Assembly: GCF_007050985.1 (NCBI RefSeq)
Contig: NZ_VHSF01000002.1
Location: 124,001-188,000, forward strand
Origin: Christiangramia sabulilitoris
GTDB lineage: Bacteria; Bacteroidota; Bacteroidia; Flavobacteriales; Flavobacteriaceae
Direction of reading: 5' to 3'
DNA: 64,000 nucleotides
The notes beneath the pieces were generated by a model. It had not been told where the DNA came from, did not search any database, and saw only the letters and a list, made by a program, of their open reading frames with translations. Positions 35,155 through 43,224 of the stretch are shown here, piece by piece. Position 1 is the stretch's first letter. Every line of letters begins with the position of its first letter. A program made the position numbers and the translations under genes.

Positions 35155-36678
35155 TTATTTCTTCTTTTTAAGTGAATACAGGTCTTTTCTTCTGTCTTTC
35201 ATATTTCGAACGCTACCAAAATTATGCAGCTCTTTTAAGAGATCCAGGTCTACATCTACGAGCAAAGTACTTTCGGTGTTTGGAGTCGCTTCAGCCTTGA
35301 TCCCATTTACCGGAAACGCAAAATCTGAAGGGGTTAGTACAGCACTTTGCGCGTACTGAATATCCATATTATCTACTTTCGGCAGGTTGCCCACTGATCC
35401 GGCCATAGCAACATAACATTCATTCTCAACAGCCCTGGCCTGAGCACATATTTTCACCCTGGAATATCCATTCTGAGTATCTGTCATGAAGGGTACGAAG
35501 AGAATGTTCATTCCTTCTTCTGCAAGGATCCTGGACACTTCCGGGAACTCTATATCATAACATATTAGAACCCCGATCTTTCCACAATCTGTATCAAAGG
35601 TTTCCAGTTTATTTCCGCCTTTCATCCCCCAGGCTGTTTCCTCTGCCGGAGTGATATGCAGTTTTTCATACCTTTCATAACTACCATCCCTTCTACATAA
35701 ATACCCCACATTATACATATGCTCTCCAATTGGCTGCGGCATACTACCGGTGATAATGTTGATATTGTAATTAATCGCAAATTCTCTGAAGGTCTCCAGT
35801 AATCGCTCTGTATATTCTGACAGTCCACGAATTGCCTCCGGCTCTGATAAATGATTAAACTGAGCCATTAAAGGCGCATTGAACAGCTCTGGAAACAATA
35901 TAAAATCGCTCTGATAATTACTAACGGCATCCACAAAAAATTCGATCTGTGAGACCAGTGCCTCATAATCTTTGAAAAGGCGCATTTGCCATTGCACCAG
36001 GCCTAACCTTACTACCGTCTTAGTAGTATTCACCAGCTTTTGAGGCTTGGTATAATAAATATTATTCCATTCCATCAAAGTAGCAAATTCCTTACTTTCA
36101 TGATCCCCCGGTAAATATCCTGTGATCACCTTTTTAACATGAAAGTCATTATTCAATTGGAAAGACAGGACTGGATCGTGGATCTCCTGTAATTTGACTT
36201 TTTCAATATATTTTTTTGGAGTTAGCTCTGAGGCATATTTCGCATAATTGGGAATCCTGCCTCCAAATATTATAGCTTTCAGATTAAGATGTTCACAAAG
36301 CTCTTTTCGTGCCTCATAAAGTCTTCGACCAAGACGCATCCCCCGAAATTCAGGGTGTATAAAAACATCTATGCCGTAGAGTACATTCCCATTCTTTGTA
36401 TGAGTAGAGAAATTTTCTCCCCCTATAATCTGTTCGTAATTGTGGTTGTCATCAAATTTATCATAATCCACAATGATAGATAAGGCACAACCGGCAATTC
36501 GGTTATCTATAACGATACATAACTGGCCTTCAGGAAATTTATTAACCAGGGTTTTGATCTCTCCCTTGCTCCAGTATTCATCTGGCATTGCCTGATAACT
36601 CTTGACCATGGAAATCTTTAGTTCCTCATAATCTTTAACGCGTAAGTTCCTTAGTTCTATTTTTGCTGAATCTATCAC
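35155..36678 (-). CDS. GNAT acetyltransferase-nitrilase fusion (carbon-nitrogen hydrolase)
   Basis: Two domains in 507 residues. Residues ~1-210 form a GNAT acetyltransferase (VLYGIDVFIHPEFRGMRLGRRLYEARK is the acyl-CoA-binding stretch, at about 100-126). Residues ~225-500 form a nitrilase-superfamily amidase with its triad visible: Glu in FILFPELFNAPL, Lys in YEKLHITPAEE and Cys in VLICYDIEFPEVS. The fusion is known across bacteria as a conserved protein of undefined substrate. Release of an amide followed by N-acetylation, or the reverse, is inference. ATG start; it has its own terminator. Confidence 0.88.
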   Translation of the reverse strand: MIDSAKIELRNLRVKDYEELKISMVKSYQAMPDEYWSKGEIKTLVNKFPEGQLCIVIDNRIAGCALSIIVDYDKFDDNHNYEQIIGGENFSTHTKNGNVLYGIDVFIHPEFRGMRLGRRLYEARKELCEHLNLKAIIFGGRIPNYAKYASELTPKKYIEKVKLQEIHDPVLSFQLNNDFHVKKVITGYLPGDHESKEFATLMEWNNIYYTKPQKLVNTTKTVVRLGLVQWQMRLFKDYEALVSQIEFFVDAVSNYQSDFILFPELFNAPLMAQFNHLSEPEAIRGLSEYTERLLETFREFAINYNINIITGSMPQPIGEHMYNVGYLCRRDGSYERYEKLHITPAEETAWGMKGGNKLETFDTDCGKIGVLICYDIEFPEVSRILAEEGMNILFVPFMTDTQNGYSRVKICAQARAVENECYVAMAGSVGNLPKVDNMDIQYAQSAVLTPSDFAFPVNGIKAEATPNTESTLLVDVDLDLLKELHNFGSVRNMKDRRKDLYSLKKKK

Positions 36679-36765
36679 ACCTTAATTTTTAAATACGAAG
36701 ATACTGTAGTTTGCGCAGTTTAAAATAGTTGCAAGGAAGAATTGAATTAAAGTATTCTTAAATTA

Positions 36766-37398
36766 TTAAACCTCCATCAAGCCTTCCTTAATGGCATAGA
36801 TCACAAGCCCTACCCTGCTCTTCACATGAAGCTTTTGGAAAAGGCTTTCACGATAGTTCTCCACCGTCTTGGGACTCAGGTTCATTTCGTCTGCAATGGC
36901 CTTGTAGGTCTTTTCACTGCAGGCCAGATTAAGGAATTCGAATTCCCGTTTGGTAAGCTCCTCATACTTCTTTTGCCTTTCTTCGCGGCTTAAGGCATCA
37001 GAAATTGTTTTGTTTGAATAATATCCAGTGCGATCTATAGCGTTTAGGGCATGTTCCAACTCCTCAGGATCTATATCCTTGAGCAAATACCCGCGACAAC
37101 CCAATCTTAGCATTCTTATGATACTTTCATCTTCCTGATCAACAGTTAAGGCAAGTACCTTTTGTTCAGGATGATTTTCTTTTAGCCATTTCATGGTTTG
37201 CATTCCATCCATCACCGGCATTCGCATATCAAGAAGAACAATATCTGGCGAGCCGGGACCTTCTTCTAAATGCTTTACTAATTCCTCACCATTTTTGAAT
37301 ACATGATCTACATGGAAACCATCAAAGGAATTCACCAGTATTTGAAGAGACTGCGCAAAAAGTTTATGGTCGTCAACTATTATGATCGACTTATTCAT
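36766..37398 (-). CDS. LuxR/NarL-family response regulator
   Basis: Receiver domain at ~1-125 with IIIVDDHKLFAQSL, phospho-acceptor Asp57 (VLLDMRMPVMDG) and the conserved Lys region. The C-terminal LuxR helix-turn-helix is at ~145-205 (LTKREFEFLNLACSEKTYKAIADEM, then LSPKTVENYRESLFQKL). It is 210 residues long. It overlaps the histidine kinase gene by 8 bp, so the pair is almost certainly cognate. Target genes are not evident here. Confidence 0.93.
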   Translation of the reverse strand: MNKSIIIVDDHKLFAQSLQILVNSFDGFHVDHVFKNGEELVKHLEEGPGSPDIVLLDMRMPVMDGMQTMKWLKENHPEQKVLALTVDQEDESIIRMLRLGCRGYLLKDIDPEELEHALNAIDRTGYYSNKTISDALSREERQKKYEELTKREFEFLNLACSEKTYKAIADEMNLSPKTVENYRESLFQKLHVKSRVGLVIYAIKEGLMEV

Positions 37399-38179
37399 TG
37401 GTTATGATCTTGGTTGGATAGGTCAAAGTTAAGTAAGTTCCGTTACCAGGCGAAGACTTCAGCAGGAAACCAGCATTAATGATCTCGGCACGGCTGCGCA
37501 TATTAAGCAAGCCTGAACCGGCTTTTGTTTCTTCAATATTAAAACCTTTACCGTTATCCTCGATTATGATCTTCAAAACATCCCGGCCATAAATAAAGTT
37601 TACATGTAGCTTTGAAGCGGAAGCATATTTTATTGTATTGGAAAGAAATTCCTGTATGATCCTGAATAATATAATACTGTCTTCCTGTGAAACCATAAAT
37701 GGCGTGCCCTTAATTTCTATTTTAGCTTCCAGGACGGCCAGCCTGTTAAATCTTTCAATTTCATTTTTTACGGATGCCTCTAAACCAACATAATCTATTA
37801 CCTCATTATTCAAAGATCTTGACAAGGCTCTGATTTCTGAAAGCGAATTAGCCACAAGATCTTTTACGTCGTTTACCGTTGTATGAGTTGCTTCGTCAAC
37901 CTTTTTACTCAGAATATTAAGTTGCATACTAGCAATAGCGAGCAATTGACCAATGTTGTCATGCAGTTCCCAGCTAACATTTTTTAGAGTAGCTTCCTGT
38001 ATTTCCAGCTTTACATTAGAAAGTTCAGCCTTAAAGTTCTGCTCTGCCTCATATTTTTCCTTAAGGATCTTATTCTTTCTTCTTTGATAGGTTATAAAGA
38101 AGAGAACCGTAAAACCTGCCAGGAAAAGAATGACCAGAATAAAATATATTATTAATAGAATTTCTTCTTTACGAAGCAT
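37391..38179 (-). CDS. NarL-type sensor histidine kinase with one membrane anchor
   Basis: 262 residues: a single transmembrane helix (about 8-30), a charged coiled coil (~31-65), a HisKA_3 dimerisation helix with phospho-acceptor His73 (SWELHDNIGQLLAIASMQL) and an HATPase domain with IIEDNGKGFN and GSGLLNMRSRAEIINA. There is no periplasmic or PAS sensory domain, so the signal must come from the membrane region or a partner. The adjacent membrane protein at 38230-38988 is a candidate partner. Confidence 0.9.
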   Translation of the reverse strand: MLRKEEILLIIYFILVILFLAGFTVLFFITYQRRKNKILKEKYEAEQNFKAELSNVKLEIQEATLKNVSWELHDNIGQLLAIASMQLNILSKKVDEATHTTVNDVKDLVANSLSEIRALSRSLNNEVIDYVGLEASVKNEIERFNRLAVLEAKIEIKGTPFMVSQEDSIILFRIIQEFLSNTIKYASASKLHVNFIYGRDVLKIIIEDNGKGFNIEETKAGSGLLNMRSRAEIINAGFLLKSSPGNGTYLTLTYPTKIITNE

Positions 38180-38229
38180 GCTATAGATTGATTAGTCTAA
38201 ACAAGTATACATAAAATATATAATAATAT

Positions 38230-38988
38230 TTAGTCACTAAAAATATGGTTTTCCTTTGAGTGATAGGTCTCTCGTTGATACCTGTAATCTATAAAAAATC
38301 CTATAGCAAATGTGGAGTAAAGGAAGATATTACCATAGCGTAAAACTGTTGCATAAAAGTGAATAAAATCAGGATTTTCAGTATTAAAATAGGAGGTGTA
38401 GATCTGTATTGGAATTATACAAAGCTGATAGATTAAGATTCCAACTGAAATAAAAAATACTACATCTTTATTGAATTTCAGGATTTTATCTGAAGTAAGA
38501 ATATCATAATAATATGCACCTATACAAATCATTATAAAGAAGGCACTTAGAATGATCACACTAATATCATAATCATATAAAAAATCTCCGAAAGTGGAAA
38601 AGCAAACTATGCTATATACAACAAATAGGTATACTCCTATTTTTAGCCATCTTCGCATTGCAGACATTTTCCTCTTAATCAACTGCCTAATGAAAAGTTG
38701 GGAATAGAAAACAAATATGACGACATGAAGCAAATTAAACCACCAAAAGTTTCGATGTAGAGGTGAATCCTTTAAAAATGGTAAAGTCTCATAATTATCA
38801 TAATACGCCCAGACAGCGTAAATTCCGAAGACATCTGCAAAAAATATGAAACACAGGTAATAGACAAAAATCTTAACTCCGGGCTTAGGCCTGGCAATTT
38901 TTGTAAGATAAAACATTCCCGCCACTGCGGCTAAAAATTCAAAGATATAGGTAACATATATCTTGTTTTTTATAATAAATTCGATCAC
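38230..38988 (-). CDS. Seven-helix membrane protein of unknown function, possible sensor
   Basis: 252 residues with about seven hydrophobic helices, rich in Phe and Tyr, with short polar loops (DNYETLPFLKDSPLHRN; KRKMSAMRRW) and a hydrophilic C-terminal tail. I do not recognise a family. It precedes the short-anchor histidine kinase by 50 bp on the same strand. Because that kinase lacks a sensory domain, this protein may be its membrane sensor. That is inference from position; a transporter or an unrelated membrane protein is also possible. Confidence 0.6.
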   Translation of the reverse strand: MIEFIIKNKIYVTYIFEFLAAVAGMFYLTKIARPKPGVKIFVYYLCFIFFADVFGIYAVWAYYDNYETLPFLKDSPLHRNFWWFNLLHVVIFVFYSQLFIRQLIKRKMSAMRRWLKIGVYLFVVYSIVCFSTFGDFLYDYDISVIILSAFFIMICIGAYYYDILTSDKILKFNKDVVFFISVGILIYQLCIIPIQIYTSYFNTENPDFIHFYATVLRYGNIFLYSTFAIGFFIDYRYQRETYHSKENHIFSD

Positions 38989-39025
38989 TTACTCAAGGGG
39001 GTTAGGTTTCAAATAAAATTTATAT

Positions 39026-39421
39026 TTAATAAACTCCAGGAGGCCATAACCCACTACCGCCATTCATTGGATCTATTTCTTCGTTCTCCTCAAAATCATT
39101 TTCACCTTCTTCATAAGTCCCTGGTGCCTTCTTCCTGGTAGGAGACAGAAAAACAGTACTATATCCTTTTTTCTTTTCCGGAACTTTTTCATCATCCTCC
39201 GGGTAGGTTCCCATCCAGATAGAGATTCCCGGGTCATTCACATCTTTTGAATTCTCCTTCACATAGGCAAGGTAGTCTTCCAACTCTGCAATGCTAAAAT
39301 TAACTGCACAGACATCTTTATGTTTTACGGCATTCTCGATAGCCTTGCCACGTGAATTCCACCAAGTTTCAGATAGTTCATGTGCCTCTGATCTTGGAAT
39401 ACAGTTTTCAGGTTTTTCCAT
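39026..39421 (-). CDS. Small acidic cytosolic protein of unknown function
   Basis: 131 residues, no signal peptide or membrane segment. The N-terminal ~60 residues look helical (AHELSETWWNSRGKAIENAVK, SIAELEDYLAYVKEN). The C-terminal third is acidic and low in complexity (EEGENDFEENEEIDPMNGG) and probably disordered, ending in LWPPGVY. No family recognised. It lies 37 bp upstream of the seven-helix protein on the same strand, so it could be part of the two-component operon. Codon use looks like that of its neighbours. Confidence 0.6.
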   Translation of the reverse strand: MEKPENCIPRSEAHELSETWWNSRGKAIENAVKHKDVCAVNFSIAELEDYLAYVKENSKDVNDPGISIWMGTYPEDDEKVPEKKKGYSTVFLSPTRKKAPGTYEEGENDFEENEEIDPMNGGSGLWPPGVY

Positions 39422-39580
39422 TATAAATGATTTGGTTGGTTTAGAGGTGGTTAAAAATATAATTTCTTCAGGTTAATTTCGGTTTAAGATTGAAGAAAGG
39501 GGAAAATTCCCCTTTCCACCCATGAAGTTGCAGGCTATATTTGTCTCAGTCATTTTAGTAAAGCTAAAGTGTTTTGGGGC

Positions 39581-39658
39581 AAAAAAGTGCTATCCAAGGT
39601 TAGTTATAGTTCTGAGTAGGGTCTTTTCTATAGCATAAAACCGCGGTGGCACTTTTTT
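39581..39658 (-). terminator. Long inverted repeat after the pxp operon
   Basis: A perfect 10-bp pair AAAAAAGTGC (39581-39590) / GCACTTTTTT (39649-39658) with a 58-base interior containing CCGCGG. On the minus strand it follows the pxpC stop and ends in T6, so it probably terminates that operon. The long loop is unusual. Confidence 0.45.
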
Positions 39659-40541
39659 ATTTGTGGAAATGCGGATACTCCTTTTTCCTAAACCTAATCA
39701 TCTCACCGGGTATTTTTTGAGATATAGTTTGTATTCCATTTTCAGAAAGCTGTAAAATTCTGGGATATCCTCCTGTGGTTTGACAATCTCTCATAAGAGC
39801 GATAAGTTTTCCGGAAGGCGTTAATTGTACCGTTCCCGGAACAACAGGAGCTGTAATAATTGGTTCCAGATCATTATACAATTCCTGATTAAACTGAACA
39901 GCCATTCTGTTACTGCTTTGGTCTAAAGTGAATTCTGTATCAAACAATTCTTCTTTTTGCTTTGGAGATAATTTTTCGAATTCGGGACCTGGGTATGCTT
40001 CTATGTTCTGAGATTCTAAATAATCCATTTCTATTTTAAGTGAAGAAAATGTATTAGCATCTTTAAAGTTACTATGATCATATTCCAATAGCATTCCTTT
40101 TTTTAGACGGAATTCATCGGTTAAGCCTTCATACCAACTCTTACTTCCTAAAACTTCCTGCGTATTAAATCCTCCGCGAATTCCCAGATAAGCGCGAAAT
40201 CCTCTTTTAAGTCTACCAAATTTTAATATATCGCCCGGCTTGATTGTAATAATTTCCTTTTGCGGAACTACTTCAGAATTCAATTTTGGAGAAATATCGG
40301 CTCCACACATATAGATATAGGCCGATGCAGAAAATTTCAATTCAGGGCCCTGCATGGTAATTTCCATAACCGCGGTATCCTGAGAATTCCCCAGGATCAT
40401 ATTACAAATACGCATGGCATATCTATCCATGACCCCACTTTGAGGAACCCCGAATTTTTGATATCCAAATCTTCCCAGATCCTGAATACTTGAAAACAAT
40501 CCCGGTTGTATAACTTCAATTTCAGCCATGATGATCTTCAA
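39657..40541 (-). CDS. pxpC: 5-oxoprolinase subunit C (KipA-like carboxyltransferase domain)
   Basis: Together with PxpA and PxpB it hydrolyses 5-oxoproline to glutamate with ATP. The 294-residue protein shows the biotin-dependent carboxyltransferase/KipA fold: VIQPGLFSSIQDLGRFGYQKFGVPQSGVMD, GIRGGFNTQEVLGSKS and SNRMAVQF, with the late GYPRILQLS stretch. It overlaps pxpB by 20 bp. Last gene of the cluster. The older name kipA (sporulation kinase inhibitor antagonist) is not relevant in this non-sporulating lineage. Confidence 0.92.
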   Translation of the reverse strand: MKIIMAEIEVIQPGLFSSIQDLGRFGYQKFGVPQSGVMDRYAMRICNMILGNSQDTAVMEITMQGPELKFSASAYIYMCGADISPKLNSEVVPQKEIITIKPGDILKFGRLKRGFRAYLGIRGGFNTQEVLGSKSWYEGLTDEFRLKKGMLLEYDHSNFKDANTFSSLKIEMDYLESQNIEAYPGPEFEKLSPKQKEELFDTEFTLDQSSNRMAVQFNQELYNDLEPIITAPVVPGTVQLTPSGKLIALMRDCQTTGGYPRILQLSENGIQTISQKIPGEMIRFRKKEYPHFHK

Positions 40542-41253
40542 ATTTGAGTTCGTAATTCCCTTCGTTTATTTCCTTATGGATACGATCATATTCTTCTCGA
40601 GAAACCGCAAAGAATTTTATTTTATCACCGGCAGAAAACGGACATGGCAGATCTTCATTTTTATCGAATAATTTAAGTGGAGATCTGCCTAAAATTTGCC
40701 ATCCTCCCGGACTGTTTTTTGGATAGATCCCGGTTTGATTTTCACCTATTCCAACCGAACCTTTTTCGACCAATTTACGGGGGGTCTTTTTCCTGGAAAT
40801 TTGAAGTTGTGGATCAAGTCCACCCAGGTATAAAAATCCGGGTAGAAATCCTATGAAATAAATTTGATAAACGGGTGCAGTATGCAACCTGATTATTTCT
40901 TCAACCCTTAGGTTTTTCCTTACAGAAATGAAATCAAGATCCCAGCCAAAATCAGCGTCATAACAAACCGGAACATTAAAAGTTTTATAGTTGTTGTTTT
41001 TTGGTATCTTAGCCTCACTAAATAGGCTATTTAGCCTCAAAAACTCACCATAGACATCCTCTATAGCTAACTCGTAACTTACTAATAATGAGTTATATGT
41101 ATTCGTTATTTCAACCTTTTCTTTAATTCTTTCATTTTCCAGTATATTTTTATAAAAAAGAACTTTTTTAAGCGTTTCCTCCCCTATTCCGCCACCAAAA
41201 TCAATCAAAAAAGAGCGGTCTCCAAAAGCTGATATTTTAGGGTAATCCGGCAT
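40522..41253 (-). CDS. pxpB: 5-oxoprolinase subunit B (KipI-like)
   Basis: 243 residues with the KipI/AHS1 allophanate-hydrolase fold: FGDRSFLIDFGGGI at the start, YNSLLVSYE, PVCYDADFGWDLDFIS, YFIGFLPGFLYLGGLDP and GIGENQTGIYPKNSPGGWQILGRSP, which are diagnostic. It overlaps pxpC by 20 bp and abuts pxpA with a one-base overlap, which fits a stoichiometric complex. Confidence 0.93.
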   Translation of the reverse strand: MPDYPKISAFGDRSFLIDFGGGIGEETLKKVLFYKNILENERIKEKVEITNTYNSLLVSYELAIEDVYGEFLRLNSLFSEAKIPKNNNYKTFNVPVCYDADFGWDLDFISVRKNLRVEEIIRLHTAPVYQIYFIGFLPGFLYLGGLDPQLQISRKKTPRKLVEKGSVGIGENQTGIYPKNSPGGWQILGRSPLKLFDKNEDLPCPFSAGDKIKFFAVSREEYDRIHKEINEGNYELKFEDHHG

Positions 41254-41993
41254 TAGGCGTTCTTAATTCTTATTCCTTTTTCTGCAAATTTTTTATGTAA
41301 AAAATTTAGAATTTCCAGGGAGGACTTAGTATCGCTATGCACACAAAATGTATCAGCATTACAAGGTAGTTTTTCACCATTCACGGTGATAATTTCACCT
41401 TCTTTATACATGGAAAAAACATGATTAAAAACCTTCTCTTTTTCGCTAAGTACAGCGTGATTTTCTCCTCTTGGAACCAGGGTATAATCTTGCCGGTAGT
41501 TACGGTCTGCAAAAGCTTCGAAAACCAGATCGAATTTCCCCATGGCAAATTCAGATATTTTGGAATTGAGGGGAACATATAATTTGAAATTATCACCAAA
41601 TTCCTGTAAACATTCTACAATGATTTTCGCAATATTTTCATCTCTGGCTGCATCATTATAAAGGGCTCCATGAAGTTTCACATGATCCATAATCGCTCCT
41701 TCAGATTCTGCGATCTGCTTTAAACTTAACACCTGACCTTCGATGGATAACCTGAGATCTTTATGGGACATTTCCAGATGATTCCGGCCAAAATTTTTCC
41801 TATCGGGATATGAAGGATGTGCTCCTATCTCCACTTTATGCTCCATGGCCAGTCTAACCGTCCTGTGCATAGTTTCCAGGTTACCGGCATGCCCCCCGCA
41901 AGCAATATTACAGGCAGATACCAGGGGCATTAACTGCTCATCAAAATCTGAACCTTCCCCAAGGTCACAATTAATATGAATAGAATTTTGCAT
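41253..41993 (-). CDS. pxpA: 5-oxoprolinase subunit A (LamB/YcsF family)
   Basis: 246 residues of the LamB/YcsF TIM-barrel-like family. INCDLGEGSDFDEQLMPLVSACNIACGGHAG is the defining N-terminal signature (about residues 8-38), followed by IGAHPSYPDRKNFGR, VKLHGALYNDA and CVHSDTKSSLEIL. It starts 10 bp after the Nramp-like transporter. PxpABC clears 5-oxoproline, which forms spontaneously from glutamine and glutamate. Confidence 0.94.
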   Translation of the reverse strand: MQNSIHINCDLGEGSDFDEQLMPLVSACNIACGGHAGNLETMHRTVRLAMEHKVEIGAHPSYPDRKNFGRNHLEMSHKDLRLSIEGQVLSLKQIAESEGAIMDHVKLHGALYNDAARDENIAKIIVECLQEFGDNFKLYVPLNSKISEFAMGKFDLVFEAFADRNYRQDYTLVPRGENHAVLSEKEKVFNHVFSMYKEGEIITVNGEKLPCNADTFCVHSDTKSSLEILNFLHKKFAEKGIRIKNA

Positions 41994-42003
41994 AATGGTT
42001 GAA

Positions 42004-43224
42004 TTAAAGATTTTGAACCACGCTATAAATAGACTTTATTCCAAGAAAGACAGATAGGGCAATGACCAGTAAACCTACGAGGTTCTGCGTAAGACTATTC
42101 CTATGAACACCGAGCAGAGATCCCTGATTCACAATCCAAAATAAGAAAATAGCAATGATTGGTAATACCAACCCATTAGCAATTTGCGCAAACTGGATAA
42201 TTTCCACAGGCTTAATTCCTAAGGACGAAAAAAGTATCCCAAGAAAAATGATTATCATCCAAACAGCTTTAAACTTTTTAGACTGCATACCACCTTTCCA
42301 TCCTAAACACCCCTTTACCACATAAGCTGCGGCCAGAGGCGCAGTAATAGACGAAGTAACTCCTGCAGCCAGTAAGCCTATGGAAATAAATAGCGTGGCA
42401 GAATTTCCAAATAAGGGCTCAAGACCCAAAGCCAGATCTGCTGCATTTTCTATTTTATCTATTTGAGAAGCTGCAGCACATACTACGATTGCCATTGAGA
42501 CGAGGCCACCCAGGATCAAAGAGAATACAAGTTCCTTTCTTACTATACCCAGGTTTCCCGCTCCCTGCCACTTTTCGCTTACCAGGGAGGCATGAAGAAA
42601 GAGGTTATATGGCACTACCGTAGTTCCAACCAGGGCGATAATAGTGAGAATACCACTATCCAGGGAACCCGGAACAAAACCAGATAATACCTCACTAATT
42701 ACAGGTCGGGTTAATACCGCTGTAACTATGAATGACAAACTCATAAGCAAAACCAGGCCGATAAAGATCTTTTCAAGTTTTTTATAACTCCCCAGATACA
42801 GTAATGTAAAGGCAAAACCACCAATTACCAGACTCCAGATATTGAGCTTTATCCCTGCAATTTCAAAGTTAACCGAGAAAAAGACAGACTCTAAACCCAG
42901 AACAGCTCCAGAAATATTTCCTGCTTCATAAGCAGCATTCCCTATTACTATAGCAGAAAATATTAAAAATAGCGTGAAAATCCTCACCACAGGATTTTTC
43001 ATTTCATCCCGAATACATTCGCTAAGACCTTTTCCTGAAATAAGACCAAGTCTCGCAGACATTTCCTGAAGTATAATACAGGCAAAAATCGAGATAAGCA
43101 GTGCCCACAATAAGGAATACCCAAAGGTTACGCCTGCAATACTGCAAATAGTCACCGTACCAGGCCCTATAAAGGCAGCGCTCACCAGAATCCCTGGCCC
43201 TAAATTATTCAGAAATTTTCTCAC
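42004..43224 (-). CDS. YcsG-like Nramp-family transporter in the 5-oxoproline cluster
   Basis: 406 residues, about 11 helices, clear Nramp fold. The metal-binding signatures are changed: helix 1 reads FIGPGTVTI where manganese carriers have DPGN, and helix 6 reads VVPYNLFLHASL where they have MPHN. In Bacillus subtilis the homologous ycsG also sits beside ycsF (pxpA) and kipI/kipA (pxpBC). This conserved pairing with altered ligand residues suggests transport of 5-oxoproline or a related acid, not a metal. That function is inference. Start overlaps the DUF2891 gene stop by 4 bp. Confidence 0.85.
   Translation of the reverse strand: MRKFLNNLGPGILVSAAFIGPGTVTICSIAGVTFGYSLLWALLISIFACIILQEMSARLGLISGKGLSECIRDEMKNPVVRIFTLFLIFSAIVIGNAAYEAGNISGAVLGLESVFFSVNFEIAGIKLNIWSLVIGGFAFTLLYLGSYKKLEKIFIGLVLLMSLSFIVTAVLTRPVISEVLSGFVPGSLDSGILTIIALVGTTVVPYNLFLHASLVSEKWQGAGNLGIVRKELVFSLILGGLVSMAIVVCAAASQIDKIENAADLALGLEPLFGNSATLFISIGLLAAGVTSSITAPLAAAYVVKGCLGWKGGMQSKKFKAVWMIIIFLGILFSSLGIKPVEIIQFAQIANGLVLPIIAIFLFWIVNQGSLLGVHRNSLTQNLVGLLVIALSVFLGIKSIYSVVQNL

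Noticed and set aside
39630-39660. T-box-like string GTGCCACCGCGG on the minus strand
   Set aside because: It resembles the T-box antitermination sequence, but it lies downstream of pxpC, has no stem I or specifier region, does not precede an aminoacyl or amino-acid gene, and two positions differ. Treated as chance within a terminator-like repeat.
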